Shown: in pieces, positions 18,389 through 28,400 of the stretch
Layout: every line of letters starts with the position of its first letter
Numbering within the stretch: position 1 is the stretch's first letter
Source of the DNA: Campylobacteraceae bacterium
GTDB taxonomy: Bacteria; Campylobacterota; Campylobacteria; Campylobacterales; Campylobacteraceae
DNA length: 64,000 nucleotides
Direction of reading: 5' to 3'
Assembly (NCBI GenBank): GCA_900753405.1
Contig: CAADYZ010000019.1
Location: 124,001 to 188,000, forward strand
Program-made: the position numbers and the translations under genes
Notes under the pieces: generated by a model
What the model was told of the DNA's origin: nothing
Seen by the model: the letters and a program-made list of their open reading frames with translations, nothing else
Database searches by the model: none

Positions 18389-18658
18389 CTACTCTACCAA
18401 ACTCACAAACTCATTTTGGCAGTTTTTTGGGACATTTTTACTCTGCGGGATGGCTAAAACTCGCCATTTTTGCACCCCTTTTAAAAAGGCGATGCTGATT
18501 TCATCTGCGACCTTCACCTCGCGCGAAGGCTTTGCTACAACGCCATTGACGCTCACCACGCCACTTTTGCACATATCCTCGCTGATCGCGCGGCGTTTTG
18601 TGATATTCACCGCGTTTAGGAATTTATCCACACGCATTTTTAAAACAACTTCACTCAT
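18389..18658 (-). CDS. S4-domain RNA-binding protein
   Basis: An 89-residue protein made of one S4 RNA-binding domain (MRVDKFLNAVNITKRRAISEDMCKSGVVSVNGVVAKPSREV pattern from residue about 8) and a short basic tail. It resembles the RqcP/Hsp15 (HslR) group that binds stalled large ribosomal subunits, but it could equally be a general rRNA-binding protein. The start at ATG 18658 is set by AGAGGTGG six bases upstream. It is followed closely by rarA. Confidence 0.85.
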   Translation of the reverse strand: MSEVVLKMRVDKFLNAVNITKRRAISEDMCKSGVVSVNGVVAKPSREVKVADEISIAFLKGVQKWRVLAIPQSKNVPKNCQNEFVSLVE

Positions 18659-18702
18659 CTCCACCTCTTTGCCGCTATTAAATTATAGTAAGAAATTTTT
18701 GC

Positions 18703-18733
18703 AAAAAAAAGCCCCGCCGAAACGGAGCTTTTC
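18703..18733 (-). terminator. Rho-independent terminator of hup
   Basis: On the minus strand AGCTCCG and CGGGGCT form a 7-bp stem (one G-T pair) with a short TTTCGG-type loop, followed by eight T. It lies about 20 bases after the hup stop. Confidence 0.88.
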
Positions 18734-18753
18734 AAAGTTAAAGAGAGGAAAAA

Positions 18754-19032
18754 TTAAGCGCCCGCAACTGCGTCTTTTAAGGTTTTACCTACTTTAAATT
18801 TAACACTCTTTTTAGCTGGGACTTTGATCACCGCACCAGTGCTTGGAACGCGCGCCTCACGCTCAGCCCTTGTCGCAACGCTAAATGTGCCAAAGCCAAC
18901 AAAAGCTACGCTATCGCCCTTAGCCAAAAGCTCTTTGATTTGCTCCAAAGTAGCGTTCAAAACCGCCTCGCTATCTTTCTTCGTAACGCCCGTTTTGCTA
19001 GCAACTAGTCCGACAAACTCGTTTTTTGTCAT
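18754..19032 (-). CDS. hup: HU-family DNA-binding protein
   Basis: A 92-residue histone-like protein: MTKNEFVGLVASKTGVTKKDSEAVLNATL gives the helical dimerisation half, and GFGTFSVATRAEREARVPSTGAVIKVPAKKSVKFKVGK the beta arm with the Pro at the tip. It compacts and bends chromosomal DNA. It has its own promoter and terminator, so it is a single-gene unit. The ribosome binding site AAGGAGAG lies five bases upstream. IHF subunits have a similar fold, but epsilon-group genomes normally carry HU. Confidence 0.95.
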   Translation of the reverse strand: MTKNEFVGLVASKTGVTKKDSEAVLNATLEQIKELLAKGDSVAFVGFGTFSVATRAEREARVPSTGAVIKVPAKKSVKFKVGKTLKDAVAGA

Positions 19033-19063
19033 TTTCTCTCCTTAGAATGAAGTAAGTGGCTTA

Positions 19064-19092
19064 ATTTTAGCGAAATAATCGCAAAAAATCAA
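19064..19092 (-). promoter_or_regulatory. promoter of hup
   Basis: TTGATT (19092-19087) and TAAAAT (19069-19064) are separated by exactly 17 bases on the minus strand, 32 bases upstream of the hup start. This is the best-matching two-box promoter in the window. Confidence 0.7.
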
Positions 19093-19151
19093 GGTTTTTA
19101 ATGAAAAATAAATATTTTTTTTACAAAAAATTGTCCTTTTTAACGCAAATT

Positions 19152-19175
19152 GTCAAAATCAAATTTGGTTTTTGC
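19152..19175. repeat. dispersed palindromic element between hup and topA promoters
   Basis: GTCAAAATC, AAATTT, GGTTTTTGC. Its last bases overlap the candidate -35 box of topA. Confidence 0.8.
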
Positions 19176-19201
19176 TAAATTTTAGAAAACTTAGTTACAA
19201 T
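19172..19201 (+). promoter_or_regulatory. candidate promoter of topA
   Basis: TTGCTA (19172-19177), an 18-base spacer and TACAAT (19196-19201) lie 34 bases before the topA ATG. The -35 box shares bases with a palindromic element, so the element may affect this promoter. Confidence 0.45.
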
Positions 19202-19235
19202 TACCATTTTTTTGCATTCTTAAAAAGGGGCGAAA

Positions 19236-21341
19236 ATGTCAGATTTAATTATAGTAGAGTCACCAGCCAAAGCAAAGACGATCGGGCAGTTTTTAGGCAA
19301 AAACTACACGGTGATCGCCAGCAAAGGACACATTCGTGACCTACCAAAAAGCAAGTTTGGGATCAACATCGAAGGCGAAAACTTCACGCCAGAATACCGC
19401 GTCAGCAGCGACCACACCGCCATCGTCAAGCAGATCAAAGCTGAGGCGAAAAAGGCAGGGACGATCTACCTTGCGACCGATGAAGACCGCGAAGGAGAGG
19501 CGATCGCCTACCACATCGCCACCGCCATTGGCAAAGAGCCGCTCAGCCTGCCTAGAATCGTCTTTCACGAGATCACCAAAAGCGCCATTTCAAACGCCCT
19601 TGCCACGCCTAGAAAGCTGGATATGAACAGCGTCAATGCGCAACAAGCAAGAAGGCTGCTTGACCGCATTGTCGGCTACAAACTCTCGCCGCTACTTAAC
19701 AAAAAGGTGCAAAAAGGGCTGAGCGCAGGGCGCGTTCAAAGTGCAGCGTTGAAAATTTTGGTGGATAAAGAAAGAGAGATTAACGCCTTTGTGCCAGAGG
19801 ATTACTTTGTCATCGCGAGCGTTTTTGTCAAGGACTTAAACGCCGAGCTAGTCGAATTTGAAGGCAACAAGATCGAAAAACTCTCGATCAAAACGCAGGA
19901 GATGGCGCAGAAGATCAAGGATCGCTTTGCAAACGAAGAATTTAGTATCACAAACATCGAGATCAAAGAGCGAAAAACCTCGCCGCAACCGCCGTTTATG
20001 ACCTCGACTTTACAACAAAGTGCGAGCAACCGACTTGGTTTTAGTCCGAAAAAGACGATGATGTTGGCGCAGACGCTTTACGAAGGCGTGCAAACACACG
20101 CGGGTTTTAGCGGGGCGATTACATATATGCGAACCGACTCGCTAAACATCGCACAAGAGGCACAAAAAAAGGCGTTGGAGGTGATTTTGCAAAATTTTGG
20201 CGAGCAATACGCACCAAAACAGCCAAACACCTACGCAACTAAGTCAAAAGGCGCACAAGAGGCGCACGAGGCGATCCGCCCGACAAATTTGGACTTCACG
20301 CCTGCGCTCGCAAAGCAGCACTTAGACAAGGATTTGGCGCGGCTTTACGAACTGATTTACAACCGCTTTCTTGCCTCGCAAATGACGCCGAGTGTGAGTC
20401 AGTTGCAAAATGTCAGCGTGACAAGCAAAAGCGGCGAGTTTAAAATTTCGGGGCGGAAGATGCTTTTTGAGGGTTTTTACAAGGTTTATGGCGAGGCGGA
20501 TAAGGAGTTGATTTTGCCTGCACTTAGCGTTGGGCAGAAGATGACGCTTCAAAACATCGACTTTGCGCAAAAAACCACCGAGCCGCCGACTCGTTACAGC
20601 GAGGCTGGACTTGTCAAAAAGCTCGAAAGTTTAGGAATTGGCAGACCAAGCACTTATGCGCCTACAATCTCGCTTTTACAAAGCAGGGATTATGTCAAAA
20701 CCGAGAAAAAAGTGCTGATCCCGCAGGAGATTAGTTTTAAGATAATGGAGGTTTTGGAGGGCAATTTTGAAGACATTGTAAGCAGTGATTTTACCTCAAA
20801 GATGGAGTCGCGGCTGGATGATGTAGCGGAAAACAAAGAGGACTGGCAGAAGCTTTTGGCTGAGTTTTACTACCCATTTGTCGAGAAAATCGCCGAAAAA
20901 GAACATACGATTAAGAGTTTGAAAATTTACGAACCAACTGGCGAGAAGTGTCCAAAATGCGGCGGCGAGTTGGTCAAGCGAGGCGGGAGGTTTGGCGAGT
21001 TTGTCGCGTGCGGAAACTACCCAAAATGCAAATTCATCCAACAAGACCAAGCAGCAGCACAAAACGCCAAAACGGGCGAGGCGTGTCCAGAGTGCGGCGG
21101 CGAGCTGGTTGAGAAAATCGGGCGTTTTGGGAAATTTGTCGCGTGCGGAAACTACCCGCAATGCAAATTTATCAAAAAAGACGGCACAAAACCGCAAGCC
21201 CAAAAGGTCGGACGCAACTGCCCAAAATGCGGCAAAGATTTGGTTCAAAGGCAGAGCAAACGCGGGGCTTTTGTCGCGTGTAGCGGCTATCCAAAATGCA
21301 AATTCATAGAAAAAAGCGGTGAGTCGCAACCGCAAGAGTAG
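19236..21341 (+). CDS. topA: DNA topoisomerase I
   Basis: A 701-residue type IA topoisomerase that relaxes negative supercoils. The TOPRIM domain starts SDLIIVESPAKAKTIGQFLG and includes ATDEDREGEAIAYH; the active-site Tyr lies in ITYMRTDSLNI near residue 298. Three four-Cys zinc fingers close the protein (CPKCGGELVKRGGRFGEFVAC and two like it, residues about 570-695). The repeated finger units are about 90-100 bases apart at the DNA level. The start follows AAAAGGGG. A hairpin-forming repeat pair begins at the stop codon. Confidence 0.97.
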   Translation: MSDLIIVESPAKAKTIGQFLGKNYTVIASKGHIRDLPKSKFGINIEGENFTPEYRVSSDHTAIVKQIKAEAKKAGTIYLATDEDREGEAIAYHIATAIGKEPLSLPRIVFHEITKSAISNALATPRKLDMNSVNAQQARRLLDRIVGYKLSPLLNKKVQKGLSAGRVQSAALKILVDKEREINAFVPEDYFVIASVFVKDLNAELVEFEGNKIEKLSIKTQEMAQKIKDRFANEEFSITNIEIKERKTSPQPPFMTSTLQQSASNRLGFSPKKTMMLAQTLYEGVQTHAGFSGAITYMRTDSLNIAQEAQKKALEVILQNFGEQYAPKQPNTYATKSKGAQEAHEAIRPTNLDFTPALAKQHLDKDLARLYELIYNRFLASQMTPSVSQLQNVSVTSKSGEFKISGRKMLFEGFYKVYGEADKELILPALSVGQKMTLQNIDFAQKTTEPPTRYSEAGLVKKLESLGIGRPSTYAPTISLLQSRDYVKTEKKVLIPQEISFKIMEVLEGNFEDIVSSDFTSKMESRLDDVAENKEDWQKLLAEFYYPFVEKIAEKEHTIKSLKIYEPTGEKCPKCGGELVKRGGRFGEFVACGNYPKCKFIQQDQAAAQNAKTGEACPECGGELVEKIGRFGKFVACGNYPQCKFIKKDGTKPQAQKVGRNCPKCGKDLVQRQSKRGAFVACSGYPKCKFIEKSGESQPQE

Positions 21342-21387
21342 TCAAATTCGGTTTTTGCAAATTTGTCAAAACCAAATTTGGTTTAAC
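21341..21387. repeat. paired dispersed elements forming a hairpin after topA
   Basis: TCAAATTCGGTTTT (21342-21355) and AAAACCAAATTTGG (21368-21381) can pair over 14 positions with one mismatch around a 12-base loop. The pair begins at the topA stop and ends just before the flippase ribosome binding site. Confidence 0.8.
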
Positions 21388-21401
21388 AAAAAAGGTGGAG
21401 T

Positions 21402-22925
21402 GTGTCGTTAAATTTAGTGCTTAGTATCTTTGGCTATTTTGTCAGCATTTGCATAAATTTCGCCCTCACTCCGTTCATCTTAAAGTCGCTTGGGGACGAG
21501 AGTTTTGGGCTGTTGATGTTGGTGGTTTCATTTGCTAATCAAATCATCTTCGCCGTCAATGCCTTCAACGCCGTCCCAACCCGCCTTGTCGCGTCAAACT
21601 ACTTTTTAGGCGAGTTTGAAAAAGCAGGCGAGTTTTACAACAAAGTCGTCTCGTTTAGCGTGGTGATTGGTTTGGCGGCAGTGCTTTTTAGCCTCGCTTT
21701 TGGCGGCGTCATCGCCTCGTGGCTTGGAGCGCAAGAAGGAGTCAAAACCGCCCTTCAACTCACCATCATCCTCTACGCCGCGCAGTTTGCCCTCGCCACG
21801 CTTTGCAGCGGAATTCAAACCAAAATTTTCGTCACCAGCAAGCTTTATTTAGTCTCGTTTTTAAACATCTGCTACTACTCGTGCTACGCAACTTTCATCA
21901 TCATCGCATTTGTCTTTTTCACGCCGCAAATGCACTATGTCGCCCTAAGTGCCGCCCTCTTTCAGCTCGCCGCACTTTTGACCTTAAACTTAGTCGCCGC
22001 GCGCCTTAAAGTCAGACTCGCATTCAGCCGTTTTGACCTCCACAAAAGCGTCAAAATCGTCAAATCCTCGCTCGCAAACGCCTTTAACGCCTTGCCAAAT
22101 TTGATTTTGCACTCTTTTACGCTGCTTTTTTGCAACGCCTTTCTTGGAGCAGCCGCAACCGCCGTGCTCTACCTTAGCAAAGTCATCCCACTCTCACTTG
22201 AAATGCTCAGCAATTCGATCAACGCCTCAGTCGGACCTCGAATTTTGCAGCTCTATGAAGCGGGCGAGACTCAAAAACTAGTCGCGTTTTTGCGCCTTTG
22301 CGTGAAGGTTTGTGCCTCGCTTGTCGGCGTGGTGACAGTCGTTTTCATCAGCGTTGGAGCGCGCTTTTTTGCCTACTGGCTGCCCTTTAAAACGCCAAGT
22401 GAGATTTACGAAATTTACCTCCTCACGCTCATTTTCCTAACGCCGATCATCCTCTTTGCTTTAAGCGGAATTTTGATCACTCTCAACACCTACACCGCTA
22501 AACTCCGCCGCCCATTTGTTGCGAATTTGACGATGTGCGTTTTGGTTGTCATAAGCGAGCTAGTCATCCTCCTTCTAGGCGGCGGCTTAATGCAACTTGC
22601 CGTTTGCGCCAGCGTGTTTTTCACCGCAAGACTCGCCCTTTTTGACATCGCCAACGCCGCGGTCAATCTCCGCCTTCGCTTTACCACATTCTACCCGACA
22701 CTTTTTCGCGCCTGTGCCGTGCTGCTCGGGCTTTGCGGGCTGTTTTGCTGGGTGGAAAATTTCTTTAAACAAAGCGGACTTTTCAGCTTAGGACTGCTTT
22801 GCGTTTGTTTTGGGATATTTGGTTTATTAAGCTGTTTTGTGCTACTTTTGGATAAAAATGAAAAAAATATAGCCTTGGACAAACTAAGAGCCATCAAGGC
22901 TAGATTTACTCAGGAGAAGAGATGA
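21402..22925 (+). CDS. Wzx/MATE-type polysaccharide (lipid-linked glycan) flippase
   Basis: A 507-residue protein of the polysaccharide-transport MOP superfamily with about 12-14 spans in a regular pattern, starting SLNLVLSIFGYFVSICINFALTPFILKSLGDESFGLLMLVVSF, which is typical of O-antigen/teichoic-acid flippases. I use GTG 21402 because AAGGTGGAG precedes it; no ATG near the start has a better site. Its stop overlaps the pglB1 start as ATGA, so it is translationally coupled to an oligosaccharyltransferase. That suggests it flips a lipid-linked oligosaccharide used by these PglBs, a job done by the ABC transporter PglK in C. jejuni. The substrate is inferred only from context. Confidence 0.8.
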   Translation: MSLNLVLSIFGYFVSICINFALTPFILKSLGDESFGLLMLVVSFANQIIFAVNAFNAVPTRLVASNYFLGEFEKAGEFYNKVVSFSVVIGLAAVLFSLAFGGVIASWLGAQEGVKTALQLTIILYAAQFALATLCSGIQTKIFVTSKLYLVSFLNICYYSCYATFIIIAFVFFTPQMHYVALSAALFQLAALLTLNLVAARLKVRLAFSRFDLHKSVKIVKSSLANAFNALPNLILHSFTLLFCNAFLGAAATAVLYLSKVIPLSLEMLSNSINASVGPRILQLYEAGETQKLVAFLRLCVKVCASLVGVVTVVFISVGARFFAYWLPFKTPSEIYEIYLLTLIFLTPIILFALSGILITLNTYTAKLRRPFVANLTMCVLVVISELVILLLGGGLMQLAVCASVFFTARLALFDIANAAVNLRLRFTTFYPTLFRACAVLLGLCGLFCWVENFFKQSGLFSLGLLCVCFGIFGLLSCFVLLLDKNEKNIALDKLRAIKARFTQEKR

Positions 22926-25462
22926 ATTTAGAAAAAATATTGTCAAAATCAAATTTGATTTTCGCAGGTTGGGTTGTGCTGGTTTATGCGTTTTGCGCTC
23001 TGCTTCGTTGCTACTGGGTTGCGTGGGCTGGCGGCGTGGATTCGTTTGTTTTTGACGGCGAATTGATGATTAACACGAATGATGGCTACTGGTTTGCCGA
23101 AGGGGCGCGGGATTTGATCGCTGGTTTTCACCAACCAAACGACCTTAGCGCGGTCGCTCAACCGCTTTCAAAATTCACCGCTTTGATCTACACCGCCATT
23201 TTCTCACATTTAGGCGTGAGTTTTGAAGCGCTGATCGTCTATGTGCCAGTCTTTTTTGGTGCGCTTGTGGTTGTGCCGTTGATGCTGATCGCAAAAGAGT
23301 TTAACAATACACTTTTTGGCGTGGTTAGCTCGCTTTTTGTCTGCCTCATCCCCTCTTACTTTGCTAGAACAAACGGCGGTTATTACGACACCGACATCTT
23401 CGTGCTTTTCTTCCCGCTGCTCGTTGGTTACGCCTTTGTGCGCGTCTTTAACAAGCCTGATTTAGTAAGCCTTGCGTTAGTTGGCGTAAGTGCGATGCTT
23501 TCAACTTGGTTTCACCCACAAACCTCTTCTTTTACGATCTCAGGCTCGCTAATCTTACTTGCGGTCGTCTTTTTTAAAGATCGCAAAAACTTCCTCCTTT
23601 ACGCAGCGGTTTTGCTAGCCCTCGCCCTCTCGGCTGATGTTGAGTTTTTAGTCAAACTCATCTTTCTTGTGATCGTCATTGTGGTTGCGTTTTTGCGTCC
23701 AAATTCGGTTTTTTCACTCTACGGCGTGGCGGTTTTAGCCGTTACAGCACTCGTGTTTTTGGTTGCAGGCGGAACTTTACAAATCATCTTCGACAAACTA
23801 CTTTACTACGCCGTCAAGGGTGACGCGAACAACAAGCTCTCGGTTGAGTTGAGCTTTTTTGATGTCACAAAGACGATTAGCGAGGCGCAAAAAGTCAGTT
23901 TTCTAGACTCGCTTCGCCACCTCTACCACAGCAAAGTCATCATCCTACTCTCGTGCGTTGGCTACCTCATCCTCGCCTTCAAACGCCCCGTTGTGCTCTT
24001 TTTCTTGCCGCCGTTTGTCTTAGGACTCATCTCATTTCAAGCGGGAATTCGCTTTGCGATGTTTGCAAGTGTCGGTTTTGGGCTTGGGTTTGCAACTCTT
24101 GTGTGCCTGCTTTATTCGCTGGCTACAAGCTTTAAGCAAAATGTCAAAACCAAATTTGAATTTAACGACAAAATGAGCATCAAAGAGCAAATTCTAGCCC
24201 TAAATGCGCAAAGCGAAGGCAAAAACAGCTTCCAAACCACGCCACTTGCCGCGCTTACGGGGCTGGTTGTCGTTGCGCTAGTTTGCATTTACGAAGGCTT
24301 TGTTGGCTCGAAATTTGGCGTAACTTGGCTCAGAGGGCATTATGATTTTAGCTTGTTTCAAGCTAGTTTTCCAAACGCCTCGCTGCCAAATGAGATCGTC
24401 TTTGAGCTTTTTGTGACCGCAATTTTCTTCATTGCCATCATCGCAACTCTTGCGTGGTGCGTGGTTAAGGCAAAACAAAGCAGCGTTGTGGCGGCGGCGA
24501 GTTTTGCAGCTGTTGTAGCGTGCGTCATCTCATTTTTAAACATCAACCTGACATATGTTTATGCGTCAAAGTCGCCAACGGTTTTGACAAAAGACGAAAT
24601 GGTCGTTTTAGACCGCCTCAAAGATAGAGCAAGCCGAGAAGACTACTGCATCAGCTGGTGGGACTGGGGTTATCCAATGCGGTATTTTGCCGATGTAAAA
24701 ACGCTAACAGACGGCGCAAAACACTTTGGCTGGCAAAACTACGCCGTAAGCTACATCCTCACGCGCACGCCAGTTGCGGCGGCGAATATGGCGAGGATTG
24801 ATGTTGAGTTTAATGAGATGTATTTTAAAAACAACTCTAACATCTCGTTTGACCAAATCATCTCAATGCCGTCGAACTTGCCGCGCGCACTTGACGCATA
24901 CGGCGTTGCAAGGCAGGACGCAAACAAGTTTTTAAACGGCTATCTTTTCAACCAAAACTTGCAACTACCACCAAAAACGCGTGACATCTACCTCTACTTG
25001 CCGCACAGAATTAGCGACATCCTAGCAACAATCGCCCTCTTCTCGTGGCGGGATTTAGTCAGTGGTGAAAGCTTGATGAACCAGTTTTACTTCTACCAAG
25101 CAAGCCCACAAGGGACTTTGACAAAGGCTGGCAAAAGCGCGATCAACTTAGGGAGTAACATCGCTGTTTCGGTGGATGGGATGGAGTTTTTTGTGGGTGA
25201 GACGCAGATCAAACTCAATTCATTTTACTCGATGAAGTTTGACGCGGCGAACAAAAAATTTGAAAGAAGCGTCAAACAAGGCGACCCAAACAGCCAGTTT
25301 TACGGCATCTACCTCTACGACACAGGCAGAATTTACATTATGAACGCGCCAGTTTTTGCCTCAACTTTCGTGCAGATGTTTATGCTTGGCTCGTACGACA
25401 CAAACCTCTTTGAGTTGGTGGATTACACGGCAACTGCAAAGCTTTACAAACTCAAAAAATAG
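22922..25462 (+). CDS. pglB: STT3-type oligosaccharyltransferase PglB, copy 1
   Basis: An 846-residue STT3-family enzyme that transfers a lipid-linked glycan to Asn of periplasmic proteins. About 11-13 membrane spans precede a C-terminal periplasmic domain from residue about 540. Catalytic acidic residues appear in NTNDGYWFAEGARD and GGYYDTDIF, and the loop motif in TISEAQK. The signature that is WWDYG in most family members reads WWDWG at residues 579-583. C. jejuni PglB is about 713 residues, so this one is longer. Two dispersed elements are in frame: at the very N-terminus (LSKSNLIFA) and in an inserted hydrophilic loop near residue 408 (NVKTKFEFN). It starts by a 4-base overlap with the flippase gene. 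Confidence 0.92.
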   Translation: MNLEKILSKSNLIFAGWVVLVYAFCALLRCYWVAWAGGVDSFVFDGELMINTNDGYWFAEGARDLIAGFHQPNDLSAVAQPLSKFTALIYTAIFSHLGVSFEALIVYVPVFFGALVVVPLMLIAKEFNNTLFGVVSSLFVCLIPSYFARTNGGYYDTDIFVLFFPLLVGYAFVRVFNKPDLVSLALVGVSAMLSTWFHPQTSSFTISGSLILLAVVFFKDRKNFLLYAAVLLALALSADVEFLVKLIFLVIVIVVAFLRPNSVFSLYGVAVLAVTALVFLVAGGTLQIIFDKLLYYAVKGDANNKLSVELSFFDVTKTISEAQKVSFLDSLRHLYHSKVIILLSCVGYLILAFKRPVVLFFLPPFVLGLISFQAGIRFAMFASVGFGLGFATLVCLLYSLATSFKQNVKTKFEFNDKMSIKEQILALNAQSEGKNSFQTTPLAALTGLVVVALVCIYEGFVGSKFGVTWLRGHYDFSLFQASFPNASLPNEIVFELFVTAIFFIAIIATLAWCVVKAKQSSVVAAASFAAVVACVISFLNINLTYVYASKSPTVLTKDEMVVLDRLKDRASREDYCISWWDWGYPMRYFADVKTLTDGAKHFGWQNYAVSYILTRTPVAAANMARIDVEFNEMYFKNNSNISFDQIISMPSNLPRALDAYGVARQDANKFLNGYLFNQNLQLPPKTRDIYLYLPHRISDILATIALFSWRDLVSGESLMNQFYFYQASPQGTLTKAGKSAINLGSNIAVSVDGMEFFVGETQIKLNSFYSMKFDAANKKFERSVKQGDPNSQFYGIYLYDTGRIYIMNAPVFASTFVQMFMLGSYDTNLFELVDYTATAKLYKLKK
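22942..22965. repeat. dispersed palindromic element at the N-terminus of pglB1, in frame
   Basis: GTCAAAATC, AAATTT, GATTTTCGC, read as part of LSKSNLIFA directly before the first membrane span. Confidence 0.8.
24143..24166. repeat. dispersed palindromic element inside pglB1, in frame
   Basis: GTCAAAACC, AAATTT, GAATTTAAC, read as VKTKFEFN in a polar loop between membrane spans. Confidence 0.8.
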
Positions 25463-25477
25463 ACTTAAAGGCGACAA

Positions 25478-28400
25478 ATGGTTGAAGCAGGACAAAACGG
25501 ACAGGTTTATAGATATTCTCTAAGCAAAAGGCGGCAGCAAACGCAAAGCGAAACGGCGAGTGTTGCAGCAACGGCAGCAAGTGTTGAGGTAGGTGTTGAG
25601 GCAAATGTTGAAGCGAGTGCGGCGGCACGCCAGACGCCTAGCAGCCAAAGAGGACAACTCACGCAACCAAACGATGCAATGCAACAAGAGCAGCCCTTTG
25701 TGCCAAACCAAACGCCAAATCCAAGTACGCGCCAAACACAAAACGATTTGCCAAGCCAGCCTCAAACCGCCCACGCAAGCCAGTCATACGCGGAGGCGCA
25801 AACGCCGCAAGAGCTAAGCCACACGGCGCAAAAACAAACTCCTCAACCAAACGAGTTAAGCACGCTTTGCAGCAGCGAGGCGCAAAATTTCACCGCCAGA
25901 GCTAGCGCGCAAGAGCAAACGCAAAAGCGAAAAAATGAGTCAAAACCGCTTTTTGCCTCATTTTTCAATCTCTTTTGCAAAAAAGCCGACTCAAACAAGC
26001 AAAACGCGCTAAACCAAGCAAGATTTGCCTACTCGCAAAATTTGTCAAATTCGAATTTGACAAATTTTAACGGCGGCAAAAACGACCTTTTGTTTAACTT
26101 AATCCTCATCTGTGCGGCGACATTTTTGGCGATGCTTTGCCGAATTTATTGGGTGGATTGGGCTTTAAGTCAGTGGTGGCTGCTGCATAACGGCGCGGTG
26201 ATGATCAGCACAAATGACGGCTACTACTTCGCAGAAGGAGCGCGCGACCTGCTTGAAGGCGGACTTTTTACGCCGTCAAACCAACCAAACGACCTAAGTC
26301 CGGTGAATGAAGGGCTTTCACTTTTGACCTACTTTTGCGTGAAAATTGCCAACTTTTTCATCGCCATTTACAACTTCTTTTTGGGCTTTTTTGTTAGCAA
26401 AGAAGAGCTGATGAGCTACTCAAATGCAGAGAGTATCCTCACAAAAATGTCTGTGATCTTCGGTGCTAGCTTGGCGATCCCAACATTTTTATTCGCGCGA
26501 GAACTTGGCTCAAAAACCTTCGCCTTTCTCGCAGCACTGCTCGCACCGATCGCGGTTTATTACTTCACACGCACGATGGGCGGCTACTACGACACCGACT
26601 TTTTAGTCATCACCCTGCCGATGTTTTTTGCGTGGGGACTTGTCAGGCTCAGCGTAAAAAAGGACACCGCCTCGCTCTTTGCCATCGCCCTCTCAGGACT
26701 CATCGCCATCTGGTTTTACCACCAAAGTTTCGTTATTTGCGCCGCGCAAATCGGCATTTTTTTGCTTTACACGCTAGTTTTTGAGCGCAAAAATCCGCTC
26801 TTTTACTTCGCCATCATCCTCGCCATCATCAGCATCACAAACATCAACTTCTTCGTCCGCTTCGCCATCTTGCTCGCCCTCTTCGCGTTTTATTTCGCGC
26901 GGCGAGAAGAGTGCCTCCGCCCGCTTTCGTTAGCAGCCCTACTCTTACTTGCGCTCGTCTCGCTCTCGTTTAGCGACTCGGTCGTCACCGTTTTTAGACG
27001 AGTCGCAAACTACATCACCCGCACGAGCATCGACTCGCTGCCGTTTTACTTTTTTGATGTTTATCGCACCATCGCAGAAGCAGGCAAAGTCTCTCTTGGC
27101 TATGTCATCGACAGGCTCGGCGGCACAACGCTTTTTGCGTTAAGCTCGCTAGGACTCTTGTGGCTCTTTATCCGCCGCCCAGTCGCACTGCTCATCTTGC
27201 CGTTTTTAGTCCTCTCGCTGCTCTCAGTCAAGGCAGGCGGACGATTTATTATGTATGGCGACATCGCCATCGCCATCGGCATCGCCTACCTCGTTGCCTC
27301 GCTCGCAGCACTTGCAACAAACCAAATTCGGTTTTGGCAAATTTTTGACCGCCCGCTTACACAAACTGCCCTGCAAGCCGCAGGCTTTGTCGGGCTTGTC
27401 GGACTTTTGGGCTTCTTGGTTTTTGAATACGCCAACTCGCCGCACCAATTTTGGCTCACTTACGGCTTTAAAACAGAGGTTGGGTTTTATAAAATAATGT
27501 CAAGTGCGCTGCTTTTTGGCGTCCTAGGCGCAGCAGCTTACGCCCTCTTCATCGCCGTCAAAAAGCGCGACTTTGCCGCGAGTGCTTGCGTCGTACTAAC
27601 GACTAGCATCGGCGTTTTTCTGTTCAACCCGCTCGTCTCAAACGCGATGAATTGGCGCTCAGGCTCGGTGATGCACCCAAATGAAATTCGCGTCATTGAA
27701 GATGTCGCCAAAGTCGCCTCGCCTGAGGATTACATCGTCAGCTGGTGGGATTATGGCTATCCGCTTCGCTTTTTTGCCAACACAAAAACGCTGGTTGATG
27801 GCGCGAAGCACTCGGGAGCAAACAATTTTGCGCCTAGTTTTGTCTTTGCACGAGACCAAGTCTCAGGCGTGAATATGGCGCGGCTTGATGTCGAATACAC
27901 CGAAAAAGCCTTCCACGAGCCAACGCAGCTTGCAAACTGGATCGAGTCGAACATTTTTGATATGACGATCGACTACGGCTACACAAACATTGACGAATTT
28001 TTAAAGCAAGCCCTAAGCAAAAAAGATTTGCAAATGCCGCAAAAGACGCGTGAAGTTTTCATCTACATTCCGCAAAGTATGCTGAGGATTATGGGTACGG
28101 TTTTCACCTTCTCGCGCCGCGATGTGATGACTGGAAAGGACTGGGGCGGGATGTTCATAGTCGATCAAACGCAGATCATCGAAAAAAATGGCGTCTTTGA
28201 GGTCGGCAATTTCTTTGTCAGCTCGCACAACGCGAAATTTTGGGGCAAAGGCAGCGAAGTCATCCACGACCTAAACCGCTTCATCACGGTAGATTACCCT
28301 AACAACCGCCACACCGTAACTGAGGTTGCGGGCAACCCAAATTCGCGTTATTACGCTATCTACCTCAAAAACTACGGACGCATTTTCTTGCTTGATGATG

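Noticed and set aside
19080..19235. tRNA or small RNA between hup and topA
   Set aside because: No cloverleaf or TTCRA-type loop sequence is visible; the gap is explained by two promoters and one repeat.
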